Shown here piece by piece: positions 8,101 to 20,100 of a stretch of DNA of 27,414 nt. Under the pieces are notes generated by a model. It saw only the letters and a list, made by a program, of their open reading frames with translations. It searched no databases and was not told where the DNA came from. Made by a program: the position numbers and the translations under genes. Source of the DNA: an uncultured Prevotella sp. (GTDB lineage: Bacteria; Bacteroidota; Bacteroidia; Bacteroidales; Bacteroidaceae); NCBI GenBank assembly GCA_934196725.1, contig CAKPWR010000037.1, positions 1 through 27,414 of the forward strand, given 5' to 3'. Numbering within the stretch: position 1 is the stretch's first letter; every line of letters starts with the position of its first letter.

Positions 8101-11100
8101 TATGCCATTGCCATTCTGATCTTTCTTTTGCTCGTTATTCTCGTCTAAGGCTGGTGATTCCAGTACGAGGGTAGCTTGGCATTTCTTGGAGAGATGTGCC
8201 TTGTAGTATTCCGGCGTTGCGTTATTCACGTTGTTGTCGTACAGACGGAAAGCAATCTTGGCGTCGCCTCCCTGGATGGTATTGTTGAATACTTCGGTCT
8301 TATAATAAATATTATCATTCTCCTTCTTATCAGACATGGACAGGATGGCAGCAAAGCCTTTTTGGGCTCTATCCGCCTCCTCATGGGATGTAGCACCTAT
8401 AAAAGTGGTGGAATCCGATGCACCCACGTAGAGCTTGTACTTTGCTGGTGCAAATTTCTCCAAATCGCATAGGTAGTTTTCCTCCTGTTCGCTGTTGTCA
8501 ACGGGATGTCCACTTCTCATCTTCCAACTCTTGATACTTACCTCGGCTCCTGGCTTCAAGCCGGCAAGGGCGGTAAGACCATCCGAGTTGTCGTTGTCGA
8601 AGGTGATTTCCTCCTTATAGGTATAACCCGTAATGTGGGCGTTGTAATAATAGTTGTAGCCCGTTACGTACCAGTAGTGGATGTCCATCTCCTTGTCTGG
8701 ATCCTTGCCTTCGCCCAAACTGTAGAAACCCTTTGGCGAACAATCGTCTACGATGAAGCGGTTGTTGCCTGTCTTGTTGGTGTAGTTCAGTGGGAAGACG
8801 AAGTTTCCTGTTGTTTCGAGGAAGTCTACCTTGTGTTTGGTTTCTCCCTCTTCCGCGGTACGCTCATGCACGTTGTCGGCATATACATATCCGCCACCTT
8901 CTCCAGGGCGTGCGCTTATCAGGTTCATCTCAATGATGCCGTAGATAGGACCGTAGTAGATTTTTTCATCCATCTTCTGGGTTGTCTTATTGATGATTTC
9001 CTGCACGTTCTGAATCTTCAGGGCATAGCCCGATGCAATGCCCACCATGTTCTTTGCCGTACCGTTGTTGCGCTCCTGGAAATCAGAGTAGTTCTGGTCC
9101 TTATTATATCTGTCGATATAGCCCTGCTTTTTAGCCTGGTATGTGATGGTTTCGGCTGCTGGCTTGCCATGTTCGTCATGCCAAGGGTCGGAGAACTTCA
9201 CGTTGGAATAAACGGCTCCTACATAGTGGATGTTGTTGGCGAGTCCCATAAAGTTGCGCGCCTTGTAGCCATACTTGAATTTGGCGGAAGTGCTGGTTTG
9301 TGTCTCTGGTTCACCTTCCAGTTTTCCGTCAGTATCAGCCTTTACCTCATTTCCAACCATCTTGATTTCTCCCACACGTGCGATGGAGTAAGGAGTCTTG
9401 TTGATTTCGTTGACGGTATAGTCGCGTGCACCGAGCAGTGAGAAGCAGTTGTCTTCCAGTCGCAGGATATCCATACGCTGGAAAGTGTTGATGATTTTCG
9501 GGTTGTCGATGGTATGGGCAGCAAAACCATAACCTGTGATGTCGGCACTGCGGAAGCCCTGGGCATAAGAGAGGTGACCATCGCCGAAGATGCCACCTTC
9601 GCTGTCGTACTCATAGAATTTATTCTCCACGATGCCTTCCAAATCTTTTGGAGCTTGGGGGCCCTTATAGTACTTCACCGCTTCATAGATGAAGCGATAG
9701 GTGTATTCGTCCTTGCTCTTATCATCGTAATATCTGTAATAATAGCCATAAAGATCGGTACCATCAGGAAGATTGATTTCCTTCATGTCCTGCTTGGAGA
9801 TGGTGATATGCTCACTGCTCTTGCTGTCGCCTACCAGAATCAGGGTGTTTCCTCCGAAGCCGGCAGTAGTACCACCAGGAAGCGACTTCAATTCTTCTAG
9901 ATGTTCTGCACTGTTGGTAAAGGCTTTATCCACATTGAATTCATCCGTCAGCTTCAGTACCGTGGTGTTATTTGCCAGGACGGAAGTACCCTGGGCGAGG
10001 GAATATCCTCCGCCATAAATCGCTTCATCGATATTGATATGTACGTTCTCCCAACCCATAGTTGGCTTCTTGGCATCAACCTTGGTGAAATAAACGTCCT
10101 TATTGGTTATCTCTTCACGGGTTCCGTTATCTATCGCCACGATGTCATCATGTACACCCTGCGATATCAACTCGCCGGCAAGCAGATAAATCTCCTGCTT
10201 GATGGTTGGAGTCTTTTCGTTGCCGTCATCGTTCATCAGACCGATATTCTTCTTGTCGGTACGGTTCAGGATATATTTGCCGTTCTTCAATGATTTCACC
10301 TTGTAATAAGAAGGATAACCCACCTTTACCTGGGTTGAACCATAGACATAGCCCGAATAAGAACCGCCGGTAACCGAACGGAAGACGTGACCATTGAGGA
10401 TATCCACATCGGTAAGACCGATGACATTACCCTGCTGACCGCCACCGTATATGAAGTTGGCAGATACGCCGGAAGCTTTGAACTTGCCGCCATCCATCGC
10501 CGGTTCTATACAGCTGATACTATCACCCATAATGATGCGGGTATTGCCGTATACATAACTCTCCATACCATATCCGGCACCATAGACGTTGAGGCTGGAG
10601 TATTCCGGATTGGTAGCCAGAGAATCGTTCGAATTCTCCAGTTTTGCCCGATCCTTACCGGCAAGCATATCGCTCCGTAGGTCGATGGTAACGTCGCCTC
10701 TCACAGTTCCCGTCTTGTAGCAGCCGCCATATACGCAGCCGCCCTGGTAAGCGCCTTTTACCACTTTCGGCATGAACTTATTCTTGATGGTCAGCTTGAT
10801 GAATGGCTCTGTTGAATGCGCCACGCCGAGCAGATAGCCGCCTTCGTGGGTTACCAGTCCCTCGTAGTCGTAGTTGGCATTGTTGCAGCCGCCCACAATC
10901 TTTTCGGTGATGGTGAGTCCCTCAGGGAAGATATAGTTTACCACCTTACCATTTGCATCCGGGTAGATGTTCATGTTACCACGGTTTCCTCCGCAGTAGA
11001 AGGAGCCGATGGTGCAATTCTTCAAGTCCTTATCCCATTCCAAATTTCCCTGGATATTCATCTCTACCGGTTGGAAATAGAGGTCGATGAGATGTGGATA

Positions 11101-14100
11101 TACGAGCGCACGTTCCTCTTTCTTGGTTGGCAGATAGAGGATGTCGATGTCATTGTTGGAAGGGTCGTTCTCCCAGTCGATGCTGTCGGCAAAGTTCAAT
11201 TCCTTGCTGGCATCATCGTAATCACCATTCAGCTTCTGGAACTTGTTCATGAAGTCGTTGTCTATGGATGTCGTAAAGAGCGCATCTCCGTTACAGCCCA
11301 TGAAGACGCCTCGGATGTTGACATAGCTACCTATCTTGAGGTTCACGCTACCTACGGTTTCTACAGATGCCGTCTCGATTTCTTTTACTTTCAATACCGT
11401 AGCCGAGTTACCTCCACAATATACGTCGCCCTTGATGAGGATGGTATCGCTCTCGCTGTTACCTTCGATGTTGATGTTCACCCTGTTGGTGAGTGGGCGC
11501 CAGGAGTTGATGTTCACCATCTTCAGGGCGTCGCTTGCTGCCTTGTATGAAGGCATGTTTTCTCTCATCGGTACGGTGAATACCAGAGGCGTGGTTGCTG
11601 AATTCTTGTCGTTCGGATTGAGCGGATAGTGCTCGTTGACGGTTACCTGGGTGTTACCCTTTCTGTCCAAGGCATAGAGGTAGTCACCGTTTCCGGCACC
11701 ATATACATCGCCGTCAATCTTTCCACCATATATATTAATATGTGTACCATCGCCGCCATTGTCGGCAAAGTAACCCTTGCTGTCGTTTATGTTGACATAG
11801 CCCGAAACGTCGTTACCGCCATAGATATTTCCATGGATGAAGATATTCTGGTTGGTGAATGGGCTTGGACTTTCAGCAGCCAATGCCGTCTTGGTTCTTC
11901 CGATGTTGATTTTGGTATTCTTGATGACATCACCCATCATACCGCCGCCGAAGATATCGTGGCAGTCGATAGCCTTGATATTCACAGTTGTATTTTTTAC
12001 GGAATTATAGAATCCGCCACCAAAGACTCGGCGGCAGAAGATACCGCCGTTTCCTTCTACATGGGTATCGCCTATTACCTTTCCCGAGTAGCCGCCACCA
12101 ACGATATCCATCACGGAATATCCACCCAAGAAGTGCTTGTATTCTTCGCCCTTCTTGATGTCTAGCTTATGATCGATGATGCTGCCACGTCCATCCATTT
12201 CGATATCCACATGGGTGTTACCATTGATGACGGTATGTTCGCCATAACCGCCACCAAAGACGCAGAAGTGAGGTGATCCCACCTTATTATATATCTCCTT
12301 CCATTCGTCGCTTTCAAAGAATTTCTCTTCCCGTCCGGAAACCACCTTCGTATTCTCGTGCAGCAGACCCTTTGTCATGGTGAGATAGGTGTCCTTTCCT
12401 ACCACGCAGGCGATATTTCCACCCGCATAGATGTTATGGTTTACCTTGAATTTCAGGGTAGAATGGTCGTACTGTGGAGAGTAGATGATACCTTCGATGA
12501 TGCTTGCCGGTTCCCATGAACGGGTTTCCGGCTTCCAGTAGGAGGTAAGCAGCGCTTCTCCGCCATTGATGGACACATTGGTGTTCTGGGTTACATTGGC
12601 ATAGGTAATTGATTCCGTTTCCTGTCCTGCCACGGTAATCGTGTCGCAGCTTCCCAGACCGCCGCCATAGATGCCATGACCTATGTTGCCGTCATTGATT
12701 CTTACGATGGTATTGCCTTCTACGATACCGTTCTGACCGCCTCCGTATACACGTTCCAGCAGATTTGGTCGAATATCTTTGTTGGTTTCATCTCCCGGAT
12801 GCTGCATGTTTTCGTCGTCAGAAGGGTCTTTGTATTCCATGTCCCAGTAAGGATATTCCATACATGGTCTGTCAATAACCAGACAGGTGTTTCCCTTCAC
12901 GTAGCCCAGTTGCTGATAATCGGCGCATTGGTTCAGGAGACGTCCCTTGCCGCCTGCAAAGACAGCAGAGAAGACAGATCCACCTCGGATATTGACCAAG
13001 GTTGTACGCTCATCTTTTGCAGGAATCGCATCAAATGTCTTTCCCTCGGTTACCTCTGTAGAGCCTACGTTGGCAACATCTCCACCGCCATATACGCTAC
13101 CCATCACGAGGGTACGGTCTATCACACCTCCGGTTTCCGAGAATTTGATGTCTCTTCCATACAGATGAACTTCTGTCTTGTTGACGTGAGCCATCTTAGG
13201 GAAGTCTATGAACTTGCCGGCAGAAGTCTCTTCTGATTCGATACCGGCACCTCCGCCATAGATATTTCTTGCGACAAAGCCCGCCTTGACGAATACCTTG
13301 GAGCTGCCGTTTACGGAACCGAAATCACAGTTCTCGCGATTGGTTTCGTCTTTTGAAGGCACGGCACCGAGACCGGCACCATAGATGTTTTCGCAGAAAA
13401 GCTGGCAGTCGGTTTCCACGTAGGTATTGCCCGTAACATATCCCGCAAAGCCGCCACCATGAATGGTCTGGAACGAGAATCCCGGCATGCCGAGCGTCCA
13501 AGCCAGGCGGCTGGCACGGTAGCGCTGGTAGGTGTTAGGGTCTTTATCGCTGCCGTCTGAGCTGCCATAATAGAGTTTCTTTTCTTCCGGAGAAACATTT
13601 TGGAAATCAGTATAAAGATTTTTCTCTATTCTAACGTATGACTCGTAGTCTTTCTTCTGGTTGAGATAGCGATAGGCTATTCCGTTAACAGCCATGATTC
13701 CGGTGTCGCAGATCTTGCTACCCGGCTGTGCATATACCTCCGTTTTAGCCACCTTGGTCTTGGCTCCATATCCGGCACCGAATACAGAGAACTGAGGGTC
13801 GGCAACATTCTTGGCGCTGATATACCAGCAGAGACCCGGCAGGGTGGTATAATCGAACATGCTGAGCGTTTTGCCGTCCATGTCTGTGATATCATCCAGA
13901 GGCGAGTGGTTGATTTCCACGATAGACTCACCGGTGTTGGTTCCTGTAGAGTTTCCGTTTCTATCAAAACCTACATAGCAGGCAAGGTTGCCGCCTCCAT
14001 AGATATTATTGTTCTTCTTGAAGGTTCCTGAGAGGGTTTTGCTGCTGGTGAATTCGAAGAATTCCTGGGTGTTCTTATCGGTCTGAATTCTTTGGACAGC

Positions 14101-17100
14101 AGCTATCGCCTGGGCATTAGTCAGGCTGTCCAGCATGTTTGTACGCTGGATATCTTCTACTATCAACTTAAATTCCTTGAGATCCTTGCAGATCTTTTCG
14201 CTCTTGTCCTGAGCTGCGGTCCAGGTGGTGATATTTCCATCCACATCAGCTTTCTGGTTCCATATCCAGGTACCGCCATCCATCTGTACCTTGGTGTTGC
14301 CGAGGATGTTGGCATAGGTGTCGTCTTTATCATCTCCATAACCGCCACCGAAGATGTCGCGGCCCAGCATACCGCCCTCGATATGTACCAGGGTGTTGCC
14401 GTCTACGGTACCGTAGGCACAACCGCCATAGATGTTGTACCAGATGTATGGCACGGTATTGCCCTGATAGTCGAGAGAGATGGAATGGGCAGCATCGGTG
14501 TTGGCTACGTGAACGATGGTGTTACCGTTGATACGTCCCACCTGGTCATACTGCTCAGCCAGTTCTCTGAGAAGACCCTTACCGCCACCATATACCGAAC
14601 CGAAGATGTCGCCACCGATGATGTTCACCCAGGTACGATAGTTTTCAACTTCGTATAGAGTTCCGGCATCATAATTGAGTGTGCCATCTTTTCCATTAAT
14701 TTTGGTATGGCTGTTTGGCTTCGTGCTGTATTCTGGAGTATACTTTTCCGGACCTACATTCGCCATATCTCCACCGCCATAAACCTTGCCATAGATTTTG
14801 GCATCATCAGAAATCTGGACAAGGGTATTACCGTTGACACGAGCCACGTTGACGAACGGTTTACTTTCTTTTGTCTGGGGTGCTACACCAGCTCCACCGC
14901 CGAATACGTCGCCATAGATCTTTCCGCCTTGAACACGAACATCAGTATGTGCGCCTGGAGATCCATCACCAACCTGTCCTGTCGTGTTGTCTTCTGTCTT
15001 GTAAGGATCACCGAATCCTCCGCCATATACACGGTGCACGAAGGTTTGGCCGTCTACGGTTACCTCGGCGCTCTTGGTTACGGTTCCGGCATATCCACCA
15101 CCCAAAACGCCCAGAATGGTGAAGTTAGGAATACCCTTGGAGTTGTCGAAGACAGGGAGAGTTGTCTTCTGTTTTTTCTTCGTACGTGAGTGAGGACGAG
15201 CCATCTGTTCGGTATCGTCTTCTACCTCGGCATCATAGGTGCCATAATCGCCTTCCACATTCACCATCACCTCCGTTTTTCTGACGATGGTATGTTCACC
15301 ATATCCACCTCCGAATACAGAGAAATGAGGATAGTAGTTGTCATTATAGGTATCCTTCCACTCCTTGGTCTGCAGGAGTTCGAATGGGGTCATACCCTTC
15401 TGCACTTCAACAAAGGCTGTACCTCCTACGTTGCAGGCAAGATTACCGCCGCCATAGATGTTGTGAGGGTTCAGGAAATACTTCTTTCCGTCTTCTTCAA
15501 CATAGAATGAAGAACGGTACTGCTCTGTTCCTGTTCCTTTTGGCTCCCATTTGATGATTGTATTATTATCTGCATCCCATATCTTGTTCCAGATGACATT
15601 GATGGAGAAGTTGTCCTTCTTCTTTCCGTCATCGCCTTCCGCCTGTCCTCCCATATCCAGTGCCAGGGTTACGTTGGTATTGCCTGAAACGTTGGCATAG
15701 GTGAAGACCTTTTCGGACGGTGTCTTGTCCGAATCCTTGATGCTACCTTTTCCACCGCCGAATATCTGTCCGGCGAAGTTGGCAGCAAAGATGTTGATAT
15801 TGGTATTTCCCTGTACCTGTGCCAGACTTCCACCGCCATAGATATCGCCGTAGATATGAGGCGCTTTTTGGGTACTACCGGTAAAGATAACGTTGGTATT
15901 ACCCTTTACCAGACCTACTGAATCCGGAGTCTGGGTGTAGCCGTCGTTCTCCTGATAGGTAAGATCTTCAGGGCGTTTTGCACGTCCGTTACCACCAGCG
16001 AATACGGAGCCACGGATGTCTGCGCCATCGCTGATAACCACGTTAGTAGCATCTTCTTTTCCGTTTTCTACCACTGCCATATCGCCACCTCCATAGATGT
16101 CCTTATAGAAGGTGCCGCCATTGATGGTGACTTTGGACTTGCCGTAGATGCGAGCCATATTTGAGAGGGTGGTGATGGTGTTGGTGTCTTTTAATTTTGC
16201 ATCTGCCACACCATAACCGCCTCCGAAGATAGGGCAATGGAAGGTTCCGCCGGTGATATTGAGTTCTACATTGCCGTAGGTCTGACCAAGGGCAGTATAG
16301 TCGCTGGCTTGTCCTTTTCCATCCTTGGCTCCGTATGGATCTTTGGAGTAATACTGGTTGGTGCCTCGTCCACCGGCAAAGATACCGTTCTTGCAGTAGA
16401 AGGTACCGCCATTGATGGTAAGAGATACAACGGCAGAATCACCTTTGTTTCCATATACGTTACCGCCCGTCTTGCTTGGGATGGCACCGGAAGATGTCCA
16501 CAATCCCGGGCTCATATATCCGCTACCTCCGGCATAGATGCCGTCAATCTTCTCTGTTTTAGAACCGAAGATACCACCCTCGATGATGATCTTGGTTTTG
16601 GTGTCGAGAGGATTTACAGGGGTAGAAGTTTGTTTCTTGGCGTTATAGCACTGGTAGTGAATCAGTTTGTTCTTGGCGTCTTTGTAAGGACCATAAAGCA
16701 TTACGTCATTGCTGCTGTTCCAATACGGGATGCTTTCATCCGGTGTATGGGTCTTGGCGTCGTCATTACCATAACCGATACCATTCATACCACCTGCTCC
16801 AGCACCGAAGATACCGCAGAGAATGTTGTCTTTCTTGGCGTTGTTGTCTGGCAGAATCTTGAAGGTTCCACCTTTGATGGTGATGGTGCTAATGCCATAA
16901 AATGGGTTGTTGATTTTTACATCGCCGGTATGTCCACGTCCCATACTACCGCCGTAAAGTTCGGTAACGACCACGCGGTCGTCATCCTTGAGGTTATCTT
17001 TGTATTCTGAATTGGCTGGGTCGAGCAGAATATTGGCTCTACCCATGAAGGTATTCATCGGGACTTTGTATTCCTTGTCTCCGTATGGCAAAGTAAATGG

Positions 17101-20100
17101 ACGCTGGGCACCCAAGGTTCCATTAACGATACGAGCCACCTTACCACTTCTGATGATGATATCCACATCGGCATACATCGCCCCCTCGTGGTTTCCGGCA
17201 AGGATGATACCGGCATCGTAGTCGTTGGCTCTGGTATCTTTGGTCTTGTCAGACATGGTAACCTCTCTCGGCGTATTGTTCTGGTCGTTCCATTTTCTGT
17301 CGATATCCATCGTAATGGTACATTTGATAGGCAGATTTGGAGTTCCCATCACACCATTCAGCTGATTACCATAGGTGTCTTGGGCTATAGTCTGACGACC
17401 ACCCACGCAGATGGCAGAATAGAAACCCGACTTGATGGTGATGCTGAAACCCTCTTTACCATGAGGCATGGATTTTTCGAAGGCTACAATGTTTTCCTTG
17501 GTGGCCAGCGGATAGAAGCGGCCATCGTTACTGAAACCGCCGAATATCTGCATAGGGGTTGTTACGGCACCATCGATGGTACCGTAGTTGATGGCGTTAT
17601 CATTGAATCCTTCCATCTTGATGCCTTTACCCATCTCCAGGTTGTTGTATTGGCAGAAGATATTCTTATAAGAAGTAGTTCCGGTGCTGGTATTCTTAAA
17701 GGTGATATTCTCAAAACGGGTATCTCCCCAAAGAGGAAGACCGATATCGAGACTGGTAATCTCGATGGAACCGCCCTTCGTATAATCACCATATTCACCG
17801 GTGATGGTCACATTGCGGAAGAGTGGAGAATCCTTCTTGGCATTGTCCCAATTTTCTTTGGTAAGAATATTACCTCCTGTATTATTGTTGGTAATATTGA
17901 AACCATTTGTCGTGTTATTGGTAACACTGGCTTTACTTTCACCCATCAATACGATGATGTTTTCATCCCATGAAGCCTTGTCAGAGAGCTTGCTGTAGGC
18001 TCCCTTCCAGGTTTGCATTGCCTCATTTTGCGTGTAGCCAGAATTGTTGTCATTACCCTCTTTTGGGTCTAGATAAACCACCGTTGTGGCATTCACCCAT
18101 TTGCTGAATTTATAATCGGGAGATAAAGTTACAGTGACGAAGCATCTGAATTTATCGTTGTGGGTGGCATCTGCAGGACGGGTATAGCTGTCTTTCTTTT
18201 CTCCTTGAAGCTCACTTTCGCCCTTATACCACTGGTATTTAATATCCAGTCCCAAATCTTTATTGCTGTATTTCTCCTCCGTATCATTGGTTACATTCAC
18301 GGTATAGGTAATGCCGTTTGTGGAATTTTTAGAAGTAGAAAGAGATGCCTCTACATGAATCGCCTTTACCAGAATAGCGTTGGTACGTGAACTGCCATCT
18401 GTGGCATATACATACTGGTCGTATTCCTTGCGAGGCAAGTTAAATGTATTGGAGGCTTCTGCTGTGTTTGCCTTCTTCCAGTTGGTGTTATCATCAGATA
18501 CAAACCAATCGTATTTCTCTGAAGAATCGGTTCCGTTTTCTTTTATGACTGTGAGTTTATCTTCTGTTCCTCGCTCGAATTTTATCTTGATGGAGTTGAA
18601 GGAATACGGCTTATCGGAATTGGAATTAGAATAAGCCCAGGTCTTCATACCATCCATATTCTTGATAAACTCATTGCTCTGCTCAGCAAAAGTGCTACCG
18701 AAGGTTTTGCCGGTAGTCTGGTCTACGGCATTGATTTCTTTTTCTGAACCAATGTTGAAATCATTTGATCCTGATACTTTGTTTGCCGGGGAATAATACC
18801 ATGTCTTCTCTACCTTACTTACAAAGTTCTCGGCAGCGATAAACGCCATAACCGTACCTCGATAGCATCTTTGGGTATCAGAATTGGTTTTCATCTGAGG
18901 TCCGTGAATATAGATATTCCTTGGCAGGATGGCATAACCAGCATCCAGCAATCTACTTGCTGCACCAAATCCTCCGGAAATGGTTACCTGTCCCTTGGTT
19001 GATGTTAAAGGATTGAGCGTGGCTTGGGTATGCATATTCATCTCTGTGTTGGCAGAGATATTGTATATTCTTAAAGAAACGTTGTTGTTCAGGTATCCTA
19101 CAACTCCACCTACTCGATAGTTGTTGGTGGTTTTGTAGGCTTCACCATTGTCGGTTACCTTACTGTTACGGATGATGATGTTGCCGATTTCCGCATTTTG
19201 AGTCATATCGGCAGCCAGAATACCCAGTTTGATAACCGAACTTCCAACAGGTACATAATCCTTCTTCTTTTCGATACATGCATCTTCGATGAGCAGGTTG
19301 GTGACAGATGCATAGTCTGCTTCGTTATTACCCGTACCGTTCAGTCTTGAAAAGAGACCCCATGAGGCTTCCTTGCCGTTGACGTTGGTCCATTGTATCA
19401 GCATATTCTTGATGGCATGTCCGTCACCATTGAATTTTCCTGCAAAAAAGTGTTGGGTAGTTGTATTCCAGCTTCCGATAGGCATCCAGATACCTTTGCT
19501 CAGGTCGATGTCCTGGGAAAGTTTGAAATAGGTTCCGTGTAATACCTGCAGGTCTTTTCCGTTGGTCACATCATTAGCCAGCTTCGCCAGCTCCAGGTCG
19601 CTTCTGATGAGATAAGGTTTTTCTTTCGAACCATCACCCTCTGCATATTTTTCTGCATAGAAATACGCTTTGGTATTGTTTTCGCCGTTATAGGTCCCGC
19701 CATATACCTTCGGCTCCACATCGAAGCTGATTTTCTGCTGTTTGCCTTCAGCGTCGGTATACGAAACCTCTACCGAGCGGGTCTTCTGGCTCAGATTTAG
19801 AGTGAGTGTATGTGTATCTCCCGAAACCTTTACGCCTTCTGTCGTAACCTCTTCGCCTACCTTTACCGTCCAGGCACACTGATCGTCCTTCGAAATCTTA
19901 TCCGAAGGTATGGTATACGAGACGGTTCCGTCTTGGAAATTACAAATCTCGGTTCCGGTAATATCTTTGTCGGTAAGGCTTTGTGCCCATGCCATTTGCA
20001 TACTGAACAGCAGCAGGGTGATAAGCGCTATCCATTTCTTACCTATTTTCTGTTTGTAATCAACTCTTTTATCCCGTTTAGAATCAATTTTAGTTTGGTA

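Noticed and set aside
5917..14658. Many long plus-strand open frames (up to about 310 codons) opposite the giant gene
   Set aside because: They are antisense shadows produced by the codon bias and repetition of the minus-strand gene. They have low-complexity translations and no recognised domains, and are covered end to end by a well-supported gene.
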